From the NCBI RefSeq assembly GCF_028750675.1, contig NZ_JAQQPZ010000015.1:286358-350357 (forward strand): a stretch of DNA of 64,000 nt, given 5' to 3'. The notes under the pieces were generated by a model that saw nothing but the letters and a program-made list of their open reading frames with translations, had not been told where the DNA came from and did not search any database. Positions 1-7,008 of the stretch are shown here, piece after piece (position 1 is the first letter of the stretch; the number at the start of each line of letters is the position of its first letter). The stretch is from Shewanella metallivivens (lineage in GTDB: Bacteria > Pseudomonadota > Gammaproteobacteria > Enterobacterales > Shewanellaceae). Made by a program: the position numbers and the translations under genes.

Positions 1-339
1 AAAGGCGAGCAACCACCAGAGCTATTACCGTTTGTGGGAAATGAAAGACTCAATATGCCTAACGGACTCATGTTCAGCGTTAAAGATTACATTGTACTAG
101 TTGAAGATACCGGTCGAATTATTCGAGAAGATAAACGTGGCGCAATTAGCTCAAGCAGTCAGGACATACTGAATAGGCTAAACATCCCCGCAGAGAATTG
201 GCTTAAAATCACTACAGAATTTGGTGCATTATTTAAAGGTGCAGTCGGAGCGTTACCTGCATTAACTGAATATTGTGAGCATTTAGAGCGAAAACGACGA
301 CAAGGCGCTTCAAATTGTCAGCGCTGGTTGTGCGCTTAA
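1..339 (+). CDS. C-terminal part of an IS200/RAYT-like (Y1) transposase, cut by the window edge
   Basis: The reading frame is open from base 1 and ends at TAA 337-339, so 112 residues of the C-terminal part are visible. The sequence resembles the C-terminal segment of the Y1 transposase-like proteins common in Shewanella and Vibrio (COG1943 group, which includes the REP-associated RAYT enzymes): a 'LLPF' segment, then 'TGRIIREDKRG', 'ILNRLNI', 'FKGAVGAL' and a basic end 'LERKRRQGASNCQRW'. The HUH motif and catalytic Tyr would lie upstream and cannot be seen. A GTG at 34 is in frame but is surely internal. Two copies of a 197-bp repeat and a patch of hairpin repeats follow at once. The family call rests on remembered similarity. 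Confidence 0.65.
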   Translation, partial: KGEQPPELLPFVGNERLNMPNGLMFSVKDYIVLVEDTGRIIREDKRGAISSSSQDILNRLNIPAENWLKITTEFGALFKGAVGALPALTEYCEHLERKRRQGASNCQRWLCA

Positions 340-532
340 GCATTAATTCTTGAAAAACCACCATCTTCCTTATACTTGATTGATATCAAGATTTTTTGCT
401 GTGTCGGATTTTGAAAAAGATAAGTAAACCAATTGCTTAATACTAATGGTTTAATAATATCGATAGAAGTAGGTGAGTTAAGTACATTAAGCATTCCTCT
501 CACTAAAGAGTATCAAATTATGGGTGGCATCC
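336..532 (+). repeat. 197-bp direct repeat, copy 1
   Basis: This stretch and 574-770 match with a constant offset of 238 bases and about three mismatches. Copy 1 begins within the last codons of the transposase fragment. Inside it are a palindromic segment CTTGATTGATATCAAG and an inverted pair TAAACCA/TGGTTTA separated by 15 bases. It ends in GGGTGGCATCC, the start of the short hairpin unit found further right. No gene is visible in 340-1024. Confidence 0.93.
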
Positions 533-552
533 TTTATCAGTTGTCAAATGAT

Positions 553-955
553 GGGTGGCATCCTTGATGCGTTTTAAGCATTAATTCTTGAAAAACCACC
601 ATCTTCCTTATACTTGATTGATATCAAGATTTTCTGCTGTGTCGGATTTTGAAAAAGATAAGTAAACCAATTGCTTAATGCTAATGGTTTAATAATATCG
701 ATAGAAGTAGGTGAGTTAAGTACATTAAGCATTCCTCTCACTAAAGAGTATCAAATGATGGGTGGCATCCTTGATGCGTTTGGTTGGCAGGTTTGTTTCA
801 AACAATGGGTGGCATGGTTGGCAGGTTTGATGCGTAGTGATGCGTTGTGGATGGCATCCTTGATGCGTAGTGGCAGCATGGTTGGTGGCAGGTTTGTTTG
901 GGTGGCATGGTAGGTGAGCACTGCATGGTAGGTGAGCTTGGTTGGTGCTAAGCTC
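553..955 (+). repeat. Cluster of short hairpin (REP-like) and GT-rich degenerate repeats
   Basis: The hairpin unit GCATCCTTGATGC (GCATC-CTT-GATGC) occurs at 558-570, 765-777 and 854-866, with a degenerate copy near 526-539. Around and after these are many variants of GGTGGCAT, GATGCGT, TTGGTGGCAGG and GCATGGTAGGTGAGC. The strand is strongly G+T biased, unlike the flanking genes. One unit is followed by GTAG, the kind of tetranucleotide that RAYT enzymes recognise next to REP hairpins, but the assignment as REP is an inference. An 80-codon open frame crosses this region and looks repeat-derived. Confidence 0.6.
574..770 (+). repeat. 197-bp direct repeat, copy 2
   Basis: Second copy of the repeat at 336-532. 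The differences seen are single bases, for example TTTTTTGC against TTTTCTGC and AATACTAA against AATGCTAA. A 41-base spacer between the copies (533-573) repeats the 3' edge of the unit (TCAAATGATGGGTGGCATCC), which suggests unequal exchange or slipped replication between short edge repeats. The near identity implies a recent duplication. Confidence 0.93.
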
Positions 956-1024
956 TAATAGTATGCAAGCACAATAAGGTTTTTCTGTGTCGTAGGTGTC
1001 ATGTTTGAATCACTAGGAGGGAAT

Positions 1025-1567
1025 ATGGAGAAAGCGCTGCAAACGATGATTGCTAATATGCCTGAAAAAACAGGAAAAACATTAGAAGAGTGGTTTGAAA
1101 TATTAAAACATGAGCATTTTGCTAAACACTCTGAGGCTGTAAAGTTTTTGAAAACAGAGCATGGCGTAACACATGGATTTGCCAATACCATCGTCACGCT
1201 GTCAAAAGACACAATGGATTCTCCTGATGATTTAGTAGCAAACCAATATAGTGGTAAAGCATCTCTTAAACCCATTTATGACTTATTAATTTCAACCGTA
1301 CAAAAGCTGGGTGACGATATTGTCATTACGCCTAAAAAAACAAGCGTCAGTATTATTCGAAAAAATCAATTTGCTTTAATTAAACCGGCCACTAAAACAA
1401 GAATAGATTTGGGGTTGAAACTTAAAGGTGTTGCAGTACAAGGGCGCCTAGAAAACGCTGGGCCATTTGGCACTATGTGTACCCATAGAATACAGCTGCA
1501 ACATGTCTCCGATGTTGATGATGAAATTATTGAATGGTTGTCTAAAGCCTATGAGAGCTCTGTTTAA
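1025..1567 (+). CDS. DUF4287/DUF5655-type conserved protein
   Basis: Soluble protein of 180 residues with no signal peptide or membrane segment. The N-terminal half (residues 1-70) has the 'EKTGKTLEEWFEILK' and 'KFLKTEHGVTHGFANTIV' pattern of DUF4287; the second half, with 'VQKLGDDIVITPKKTSVSIIRKNQFALIKPATKTR', fits the DUF5655 domain that often follows it. The biochemical role of these domains is unknown to me. The ATG at 1025 was chosen because AGGAGG ends five bases upstream; an in-frame ATG at 1001 has no such site. It stands alone between the repeat patch and the next gene, so it may belong to the accessory segment. A weak hairpin (GCGCT/AGCGC, 1649-1665) lies downstream. Confidence 0.8.
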   Translation: MEKALQTMIANMPEKTGKTLEEWFEILKHEHFAKHSEAVKFLKTEHGVTHGFANTIVTLSKDTMDSPDDLVANQYSGKASLKPIYDLLISTVQKLGDDIVITPKKTSVSIIRKNQFALIKPATKTRIDLGLKLKGVAVQGRLENAGPFGTMCTHRIQLQHVSDVDDEIIEWLSKAYESSV

Positions 1568-1755
1568 TCAACAACTCACAGGTTCATTTGTCGTATGCGG
1601 GCAATACCAATATTGATTAAGCACTTGTCCTAAGCAGTTTGTGAGTACGCGCTATTTTTCAGCGCTTTATCTAGTTGACAATAATAGTGTCGACATAACA
1701 GACTGTGTGGTAATTATCTATTCAATTTGTAAAAGCCCAAACGGGAATCATAAAC

Positions 1756-2457
1756 ATGCCACACCAAGACCAACCTCTTAGCGTCAAAATGGCGGCCCCT
1801 TTTTGTATATTGTTATTGGTGGTATTGCTGTCTCAGGTGGTGGGGGTGTATGTCAGCAACAGCTTTTTAGCGTCAGGCGGGTTTAAAGGTTATTGGATTT
1901 TAAGTCGGCTGGTGCTGCCTTTTATTGTGGTGTTTTTTCTGGCAATACCGTTGAGGCATCTGTATTTTTCTCGGCCAACCATTAACCGCGAAACCCTGTT
2001 ATTTATGGGTGTGCTTTTTGGGCTTTTGCTGTGTTTATTTGTTTATTTACAATTTTTTGCTGCAGACTATTTATCTCACTACCGCCAAGGTCGTTCGTTA
2101 GAAGGGCTCAGGGAGTCTGGAGCATTTCAACGTTTCTTAATTTTTACAGCGTCGACCATTATTGGTTGGGAGGTGATTCATCGAGGATTTTTACTGGGTG
2201 GTGGGCAATATTGCTTAACCAAGCATTATAACGTTAGCCCTGCTGCCGCTGCCGTTATAATGACTATTATTGTTTGTATATTTGAGGTGTTGTTTCACAT
2301 CAAAAAGCCGATTTATGAAGCCGTAGGAATGATTTTTGCCTCGCCTTTATTGTCTTATTTAACCCTCAAAACTCGTAGTCTATGGCCTGCGTTGACTTTT
2401 CATTTACTCATTGAGCTCGCATTTGGTTTTTCGGCGTTTTATTACTCAGTGAGTTAA
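1756..2457 (+). CDS. CPBP (CAAX-like) intramembrane metalloprotease-family protein
   Basis: Very hydrophobic 233-residue protein with about six membrane segments. In the second half there is a 'WEVIHRG' element (Glu139, Arg143), 'FEVLFH' (His181) and 'FHLLIE' (His216), matching in order and spacing the three CPBP/Abi motifs EExxxR, FxxxxxxH and HxxxN/D. The first Glu of motif 1 is Trp here and the last motif ends in Glu, so activity is uncertain. Family members act in the inner membrane and include CAAX-type proteases and bacteriocin immunity proteins. It stands alone, with a weak GGGAA ribosome site before the ATG and no partner gene nearby. Confidence 0.7.
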   Translation: MPHQDQPLSVKMAAPFCILLLVVLLSQVVGVYVSNSFLASGGFKGYWILSRLVLPFIVVFFLAIPLRHLYFSRPTINRETLLFMGVLFGLLLCLFVYLQFFAADYLSHYRQGRSLEGLRESGAFQRFLIFTASTIIGWEVIHRGFLLGGGQYCLTKHYNVSPAAAAVIMTIIVCIFEVLFHIKKPIYEAVGMIFASPLLSYLTLKTRSLWPALTFHLLIELAFGFSAFYYSVS

Positions 2458-2635
2458 TTTGTTTACGCCCTTATTCATTGGCATGCAATGCATATGCGGT
2501 TAATAAACGAGTGGGTGACGAATATAAAAAGCAGCATTGTGCAGGTTAGATCTTAGAAGGGTAGCTGGCATGTTGCTGATATTGCTGACCACATATGAGT
2601 GGATGAGGTCAGCATTGAACTCAAATTGAGGCGTT

Positions 2636-3127
2636 TTAGACTTCTTCTACAGACTTTTCTTTTAATGAATCAGCTGTTTTATCGGTTAACGTGATAAGTA
2701 CACCTGTTAATAGACTCATGCTGTAGCCAAGCATTGCACCAATCATAAGGGGGGGAACGATTGCAGCAATATCGGCATTTAATGCGAATGTGATACAGCA
2801 GCCAATGAATGTACCAGGAATAAACGCAAAGTTTTTATTGCTGGCTTGTAGGCACATAAATGCAGTCACAATACCGGTTAAAGCATAACTAATGATAGAA
2901 GACCCCAACACACCACTGCCTGCAATAATTAACCATCCCCAAAATACGCCCGAAAGATTAGTCATCATTGCCATCATCATGCCCTTTACGCCCGCCTCGG
3001 TTTGCGCGAAAAACGTACTGCAACCCAGAAAGCCGACCCATGTGACCAGATGAAGCACATCCGCAAGCCCAGCCCAAACAGCTGCTAATAAGCCCGCAGA
3101 AATTGCAATTTGCCAACGATGCGCCAT
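2636..3127 (-). CDS. DUF1097 inner-membrane protein
   Basis: The protein has 163 residues and about five hydrophobic segments with many small residues. It fits the DUF1097 family (E. coli YcdZ) in length and in the pattern 'AGLADVLHLVTWVGFLGCSTFFA' near the N-terminus followed by a Gly-rich membrane core. Function is unknown; a small-molecule channel or transporter is only a guess. The start follows GAGAGG at a good distance. The last about 15 residues are charged and probably cytoplasmic. It is transcribed alone, divergent from nothing obvious and tail-to-tail with the preceding CPBP gene. Confidence 0.8.
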   Translation of the reverse strand: MAHRWQIAISAGLLAAVWAGLADVLHLVTWVGFLGCSTFFAQTEAGVKGMMMAMMTNLSGVFWGWLIIAGSGVLGSSIISYALTGIVTAFMCLQASNKNFAFIPGTFIGCCITFALNADIAAIVPPLMIGAMLGYSMSLLTGVLITLTDKTADSLKEKSVEEV

Positions 3128-3395
3128 AGTCGCCTCTCAAGATTAAATTTAGAACGGTGAGTTCTAAATTTAGCACAATAAAAGAAAATTATGCAGTTTT
3201 AGTTTATGAAAAGCGATCCAGTTCGCAAATAATCGTAACTGCTAATAAATGTTGAGCGCCCTGTTTTAGGGTTGTGTAGCTTTTTTAACAACGATATTAG
3301 GCGCTTGATGAACACTGTGTTAGCGGACTGCTTATTTAACATTAAGGGGGAGGGCAAGATTAAATCGTACAAGTGCAACTCTTGTGATGACTAGG

Positions 3396-3647
3396 CTATT
3401 TAAAGCTCACTTTACCTCCAATCATTTTAAGGGCCGGTGCGCCGCGAATTAAACATTCTCGGGCAAAGGCTTGCCCGCATGAAGGGCAGGTGCAAGTGAC
3501 TTGAGTAAAGTCTTCTACGATGTGTTCTTTAAAGCATTTTATGAGGGCGCCCTTGCCGCCTTTGCGATACTTAAAAAGCGGCACTTTACATTTAGCGCAA
3601 AAAATATCGACAGTGCGTGTAGGGCCTTTTTTATTGGGTTTTGCCAT
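3396..3647 (-). CDS. Small zinc-ribbon protein
   Basis: Basic 83-residue protein with two cysteine pairs, 'CAKC' near residue 17 and 'CTCPSCG' near residue 53, spaced as in a zinc ribbon, and many Lys residues. It may bind nucleic acid or act as a small metal-binding accessory protein; I do not recognise a named family. No strong ribosome site precedes the ATG. Neighbours give no functional hint. Confidence 0.65.
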   Translation of the reverse strand: MAKPNKKGPTRTVDIFCAKCKVPLFKYRKGGKGALIKCFKEHIVEDFTQVTCTCPSCGQAFARECLIRGAPALKMIGGKVSFK

Positions 3648-4125
3648 TTTTGGGTTTTTATGCTGAGCAAACTTGGCTAAATGAGTGGTTGTTATAGTAT
3701 GATGAATATCCGTTCAAATTTGAACTAGAATTAACTGATATGTCATGCTAGGGCTGGTTGAATGTTATTCGAATTAAATACGTTTTTAGCCGCAGCAAAA
3801 ACAACCTTGAAAGATTAACAGGCCCCAGGGCCAGCAAGTTTATTTAGGTTGCTTTACGGCGCGTTGGTGAACATTCATTAACACTTTGAGTTCCAAAAAA
3901 GCGCTGTGTGCTAATACCATGCAATATAAAAAGTGGATAACACAATAAACATTATCAATAAAAGTCACTACTCTTAACGGCGTTTAGAGAAAACTAGATA
4001 CGTTATCTAGCGTGTCTGCCAACTCTAGACTAGTCTTTGGCTATCATATAAAACGCATTAAATTCATGGCCATCATCAATATAGCCACTTAGGCTACTGT
4101 GACTAAATACAGGAATACTAGATTA
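3648..4125. other. Gene-free stretch with two perfect palindromes
   Basis: No convincing gene in about 480 bases between the zinc-ribbon gene and the diguanylate cyclase, which diverge, so promoters of both should be here. It holds a perfect 14-base palindrome GTTCAAATTTGAAC at 3712-3725, close to the start of the zinc-ribbon gene, and a perfect inverted repeat CTAGATA-CGT-TATCTAG at 3994-4010, about 115 bases before the cyclase start. Both could be operators; no regulator is assigned. Confidence 0.5.
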
Positions 4126-5145
4126 ATGATAATCCCCAACTTATGGGCAACTGAACTTGAGTATCGTCGTACAGTGTTAAAGGCGGTGTTAATTGTAATC
4201 ATTATTGCAGGCAGTATTTTTGTTGTTAATAACTGGTTCAGTGGTTTCCAAGTGTACGCCATGGTTGAGTTGGCGGTCGTATTTTTGTGTATTGGTATAC
4301 TCGCGATTCATAAACGCACAACCAATTTAACCCTATGGTGCTGCATATTTTTATTTGCAGTTTTTACGGTCATTCTTATTGGTATTTACAGTGCATCGTT
4401 TAATTCTGGGTTGTTTGCCTGGTTATTTATTATTCCTGTTCTGTCATATCTGCTACTTGGCATTAGGCTAGGCACTATTTATACCAGTGTGTATATGGTG
4501 GCAGGTATTGCGATTTTGACGTACGCCTTGATATACGATATTGCCGATATTTACCCTATTACTATTGCTAATATCTTGCTCTGTCTGGTCGCTATTTGGG
4601 CGTTGTCTTATAGTTATGAATATAAACGCGCCGAGGCCGTAGAGCGCTTGCAGCAAATGGCCTCTCTTGACCCACTTACAGGCCTAAATAATCGATTGTT
4701 GCTGGATTCTATTTTTGAGATGTTGTGCCAAAGCCTGAGCGATGAGCAAGCGTCGGTTTCTATGCTGTTGCTTGATTTAGATCACTTTAAAAAAATTAAT
4801 GATGAGTTTGGTCATGACGTTGGTGATAAGTTATTAGTTGGGGTGTCGACAATCATCAGTGATATGCGACGTCGAAATGATTGGGCTTTTCGTTTTGGTG
4901 GCGAAGAGTTTTGTATGTTAATTCCTAATACGAGCCTGCAACAGGCTGAAAATATCGCTGAGCGTTTAAGGTTGGCGATTGATAAAATTACTGTTATTGA
5001 CGGGTGCCCACTTAATATAACGATTAGTATTGGTGTAGCACGCTGGCCTGATGATGGTAGTCATTTGCCGTTGGTTTATAAAGCCGCCGATGAAAGGCTT
5101 TATAAAGCCAAAGCACAAGGGCGAAATCAAGTGGTTTCGTCGTAA
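4126..5145 (+). CDS. Membrane-bound diguanylate cyclase (GGDEF)
   Basis: Makes cyclic di-GMP from two GTP. The N-terminal 165 residues form about six membrane helices with no large periplasmic loop, possibly a membrane sensor of unknown signal. A GGDEF domain fills the C-terminal half: 'DPLTGLNNR', 'LLLDLDHFKKINDEFGHDVGD' (split), then the active-site loop GGEEF. An RRND sequence ends five residues before the GG, so the RxxD inhibitory site is present and product inhibition is likely. An in-frame GTG at 4099 would add nine residues; ATG 4126 was preferred because AGGA lies upstream. The gene converges with the next one, sharing a terminator. Confidence 0.9.
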   Translation: MIIPNLWATELEYRRTVLKAVLIVIIIAGSIFVVNNWFSGFQVYAMVELAVVFLCIGILAIHKRTTNLTLWCCIFLFAVFTVILIGIYSASFNSGLFAWLFIIPVLSYLLLGIRLGTIYTSVYMVAGIAILTYALIYDIADIYPITIANILLCLVAIWALSYSYEYKRAEAVERLQQMASLDPLTGLNNRLLLDSIFEMLCQSLSDEQASVSMLLLDLDHFKKINDEFGHDVGDKLLVGVSTIISDMRRRNDWAFRFGGEEFCMLIPNTSLQQAENIAERLRLAIDKITVIDGCPLNITISIGVARWPDDGSHLPLVYKAADERLYKAKAQGRNQVVSS

Positions 5146-5161
5146 CAAATCAAACTCAAAA

Positions 5162-5217
5162 CAAACGGATTATGCATTCGCTCGGTTGAAAATATTGATG
5201 AATGTTAATCCGTTTTT
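5162..5217 (+). terminator. Probable intrinsic terminator of the diguanylate cyclase gene
   Basis: Long stem: AAACGGATTA (5163-5172) pairs with TAATCCGTTT (5206-5215), extended after a bulge by GCATTC/GAATG, followed by a run of T. The right arm overlaps the last codons of the converging gene. Confidence 0.6.
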
Positions 5218-6044
5218 TTGACGTTATTGACTCTACTATTGATGGCTTCTGTAAGTTGCTGCTTTTGCTTATCTTCGCCACAATACTGGGCAAAACCTAA
5301 CCCCCAACCATGGGGGTTAACCTGGGTTGCTAGGTTGACCACTGTGTAACAATAATCCCCCTGTTTTACAATTCTATTTGGGTCTAATTTGTGATTGAGG
5401 GTATGAGGTTGGTTGGTATCTGTTGGTGTGGGAGTTAACTCAATAAAATCCAATTCAGCATCCATTTCACTCATGGTGCCGCTCGGTTTATGTTGTGCTG
5501 CGGTTTGCAAGCCAACAAGTTGCTCAAACTCAAGTTGATTTTGTTGTTGAAGGTATTGGCTTGTGGCCTGTTTTATTGACATTGCAGTATTAGTGGCATG
5601 GGTTGGTACCTTTGGTGTAGGAGGTGTTGGTGTACTTGCTTTGTTAGGCTTGGGCGAATGGGTAGTGTTGGTTGCCAAAATCGGTGCCATTTGTACTGCT
5701 TCATTGTTACTTTTATTGGGGCTCTTGGGGTTGTGACCATCAGGTTTAGGCTGAGTCTGTTGATTTGGTGACTGGGGTTGACTGATGGTGTCAGAATGAC
5801 TTTCGTTAAGCATTGACTGATATTGTTGCGAGCTAATGAGGTAACTTTTAATTGCAGTATGTGTTATTGGCGTTTTTATTTCAGCCATTCTTTGTTTGGT
5901 GTCTTGTTGCCAAAACCAACCTATTAACAGTATCAATATACAGTGCATCACAATCGCGAAGAACAAAGGCGTAGCTAAGCGCTGTTCATTAAGCGGTATA
6001 GCTTGTTTGCTACTGGTATCTCGCGTTACTGAGAGGCTATCCAT
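5205..6044 (-). CDS. TolA/TonB-shaped membrane-anchored protein of unknown function
   Basis: The 279 residues show a short cytoplasmic N-terminus, a single membrane helix near residues 27-45 ('LFFAIVMHCILILLIGWFW') and a long Pro/Thr/Gln/Asn-rich periplasmic linker (about 85-165) followed by a more conserved-looking end with two Cys in 'QGDYCYTVV' and 'FAQYCGED', which may form a disulfide. This shape resembles TonB and TolA, but the C-terminus is not a recognisable TonB domain and there is no ExbB/ExbD or TolQ/TolR nearby. I take it as a periplasm-spanning protein of unknown function. Start is the first ATG; no clear ribosome site. Confidence 0.65.
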   Translation of the reverse strand: MDSLSVTRDTSSKQAIPLNEQRLATPLFFAIVMHCILILLIGWFWQQDTKQRMAEIKTPITHTAIKSYLISSQQYQSMLNESHSDTISQPQSPNQQTQPKPDGHNPKSPNKSNNEAVQMAPILATNTTHSPKPNKASTPTPPTPKVPTHATNTAMSIKQATSQYLQQQNQLEFEQLVGLQTAAQHKPSGTMSEMDAELDFIELTPTPTDTNQPHTLNHKLDPNRIVKQGDYCYTVVNLATQVNPHGWGLGFAQYCGEDKQKQQLTEAINSRVNNVKKTD

Positions 6045-6140
6045 ATCGCTAAAATATCGTTTATTTTGTGTGTGTTACATTTTGATTGTTAATAGAAAGT
6101 AAAGTTCAATTTGTTGTCAAAGAGGGCGTGTCGCGGTGTA

Positions 6141-6166
6141 ATACCCATTCTAATGCGGATTGGTAT
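6141..6166 (+). repeat. Solitary terminal-repeat-like hairpin
   Basis: TAATGCGGATTGGTAT at 6151-6166 is the exact reverse complement of the left end (41377-41392) of the element at 41377-41499. Here it forms its own small imperfect hairpin with ATACCCATTC at 6141-6150. No second end was seen within about 150 bases, so it looks like a relic or a solo end. Confidence 0.5.
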
Positions 6167-6299
6167 AACGGGGCATTAGAAGAGCAAAGCGCATTTGTGC
6201 AAGCTGCGTAAAGATAAGTGTGCTTTTAACAAGCACACTAATTGGCATATTGCATTTTTAATCATTGGGTGAGGCGTGCTAAAAAGCAAACCAATAACG

Positions 6300-6674
6300 T
6301 TAATCTGTTTTCAGTGATTTAACGGTTAATCTCTCTTGGTTTGATAGGCGAATTTGAATGCCATCAATGGTGGTTATCCGTTGATCTTCAATATCTTTTT
6401 TACGTACTTTATAACTGGCTGTCATCGCCTCAATAGGTGATGAGATGGTGACTTCTACAATCGTATTGTCATCATACCAGCCCCACCCCCAATAGCCTGC
6501 AGTTGCCAGCATTGATACAGCGATCATGGCATAGATAGTCATTTTGCTTAGCACGGGTGGTTTTTCAATTTCAATTGTTCTGGTGCTGTAACTGACTTTA
6601 CGATGCTGTCCTCGTCGTAAATACACTACGGCACCCAGAATAACTAACACTGTAATAAGGATCTTTGTAAGCAC
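6300..6674 (-). CDS. Small two-helix membrane protein, function unknown
   Basis: The protein has 124 residues, with a membrane helix at residues 3-18 and a second near 47-65; the rest is polar, with a basic patch 'RRGQHRK' between the helices and a C-terminal domain of about 60 residues probably in the periplasm. I do not recognise the family. The start appears to be GTG at 6674 with AAGGA upstream. An ATG five bases further upstream (6679) is out of frame and would give only an 11-codon peptide, possibly a translational overlap. No partner genes are adjacent. Confidence 0.6.
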   Translation of the reverse strand: MLTKILITVLVILGAVVYLRRGQHRKVSYSTRTIEIEKPPVLSKMTIYAMIAVSMLATAGYWGWGWYDDNTIVEVTISSPIEAMTASYKVRKKDIEDQRITTIDGIQIRLSNQERLTVKSLKTD

Positions 6675-7008
6675 GCCATTTTCCTTAGATCGTAAATTAA
6701 CTTTGATTATACGGTGTTTTGCATCCTTTACCGTTACCTAGTACACATCATGAGTAAGCCAGTATTATTGCTATGGTGTGTTATCTGCTTCATTAGGTTT
6801 TGTTTATCACAAAGTGAAGTAAAGCCATCGAACCGTGCGTATAAAGTGTGAGCCAAATCTGCTTGGTGAATATTGTAATGTGACTTATTTCGTGAATATT
6901 GAAATTGTTGGCGTTTTTCTAATTAAAGTCGCGGGCAATCACATAAAAAGTATATTTACTGATTAATAATCAGCCTATTGCCTACACAACAATATTAACT
7001 ACATCAAT
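6675..7008. other. Divergent intergenic region
   Basis: About 330 AT-rich bases between the small membrane protein and the chemoreceptor gene. It should hold the promoters of both. I see no strong -10/-35 pair, no long palindrome and no RNA gene in it. Confidence 0.4.

Noticed and set aside
671..913. 80-codon plus-strand ORF in the repeat patch
   Set aside because: It is made almost entirely of the hairpin and GT-rich repeats (Met/Gly/Trp-rich, repeated 'LMRS' words) and has no ribosome site.
336..955. Possible CRISPR array
   Set aside because: There are two long copies and a few irregular short repeats, with no constant spacer length and no cas genes.
955..1275. 106-codon minus-strand ORF
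   Set aside because: It is antisense to the DUF4287 gene, which has the better ribosome site and recognisable domains.
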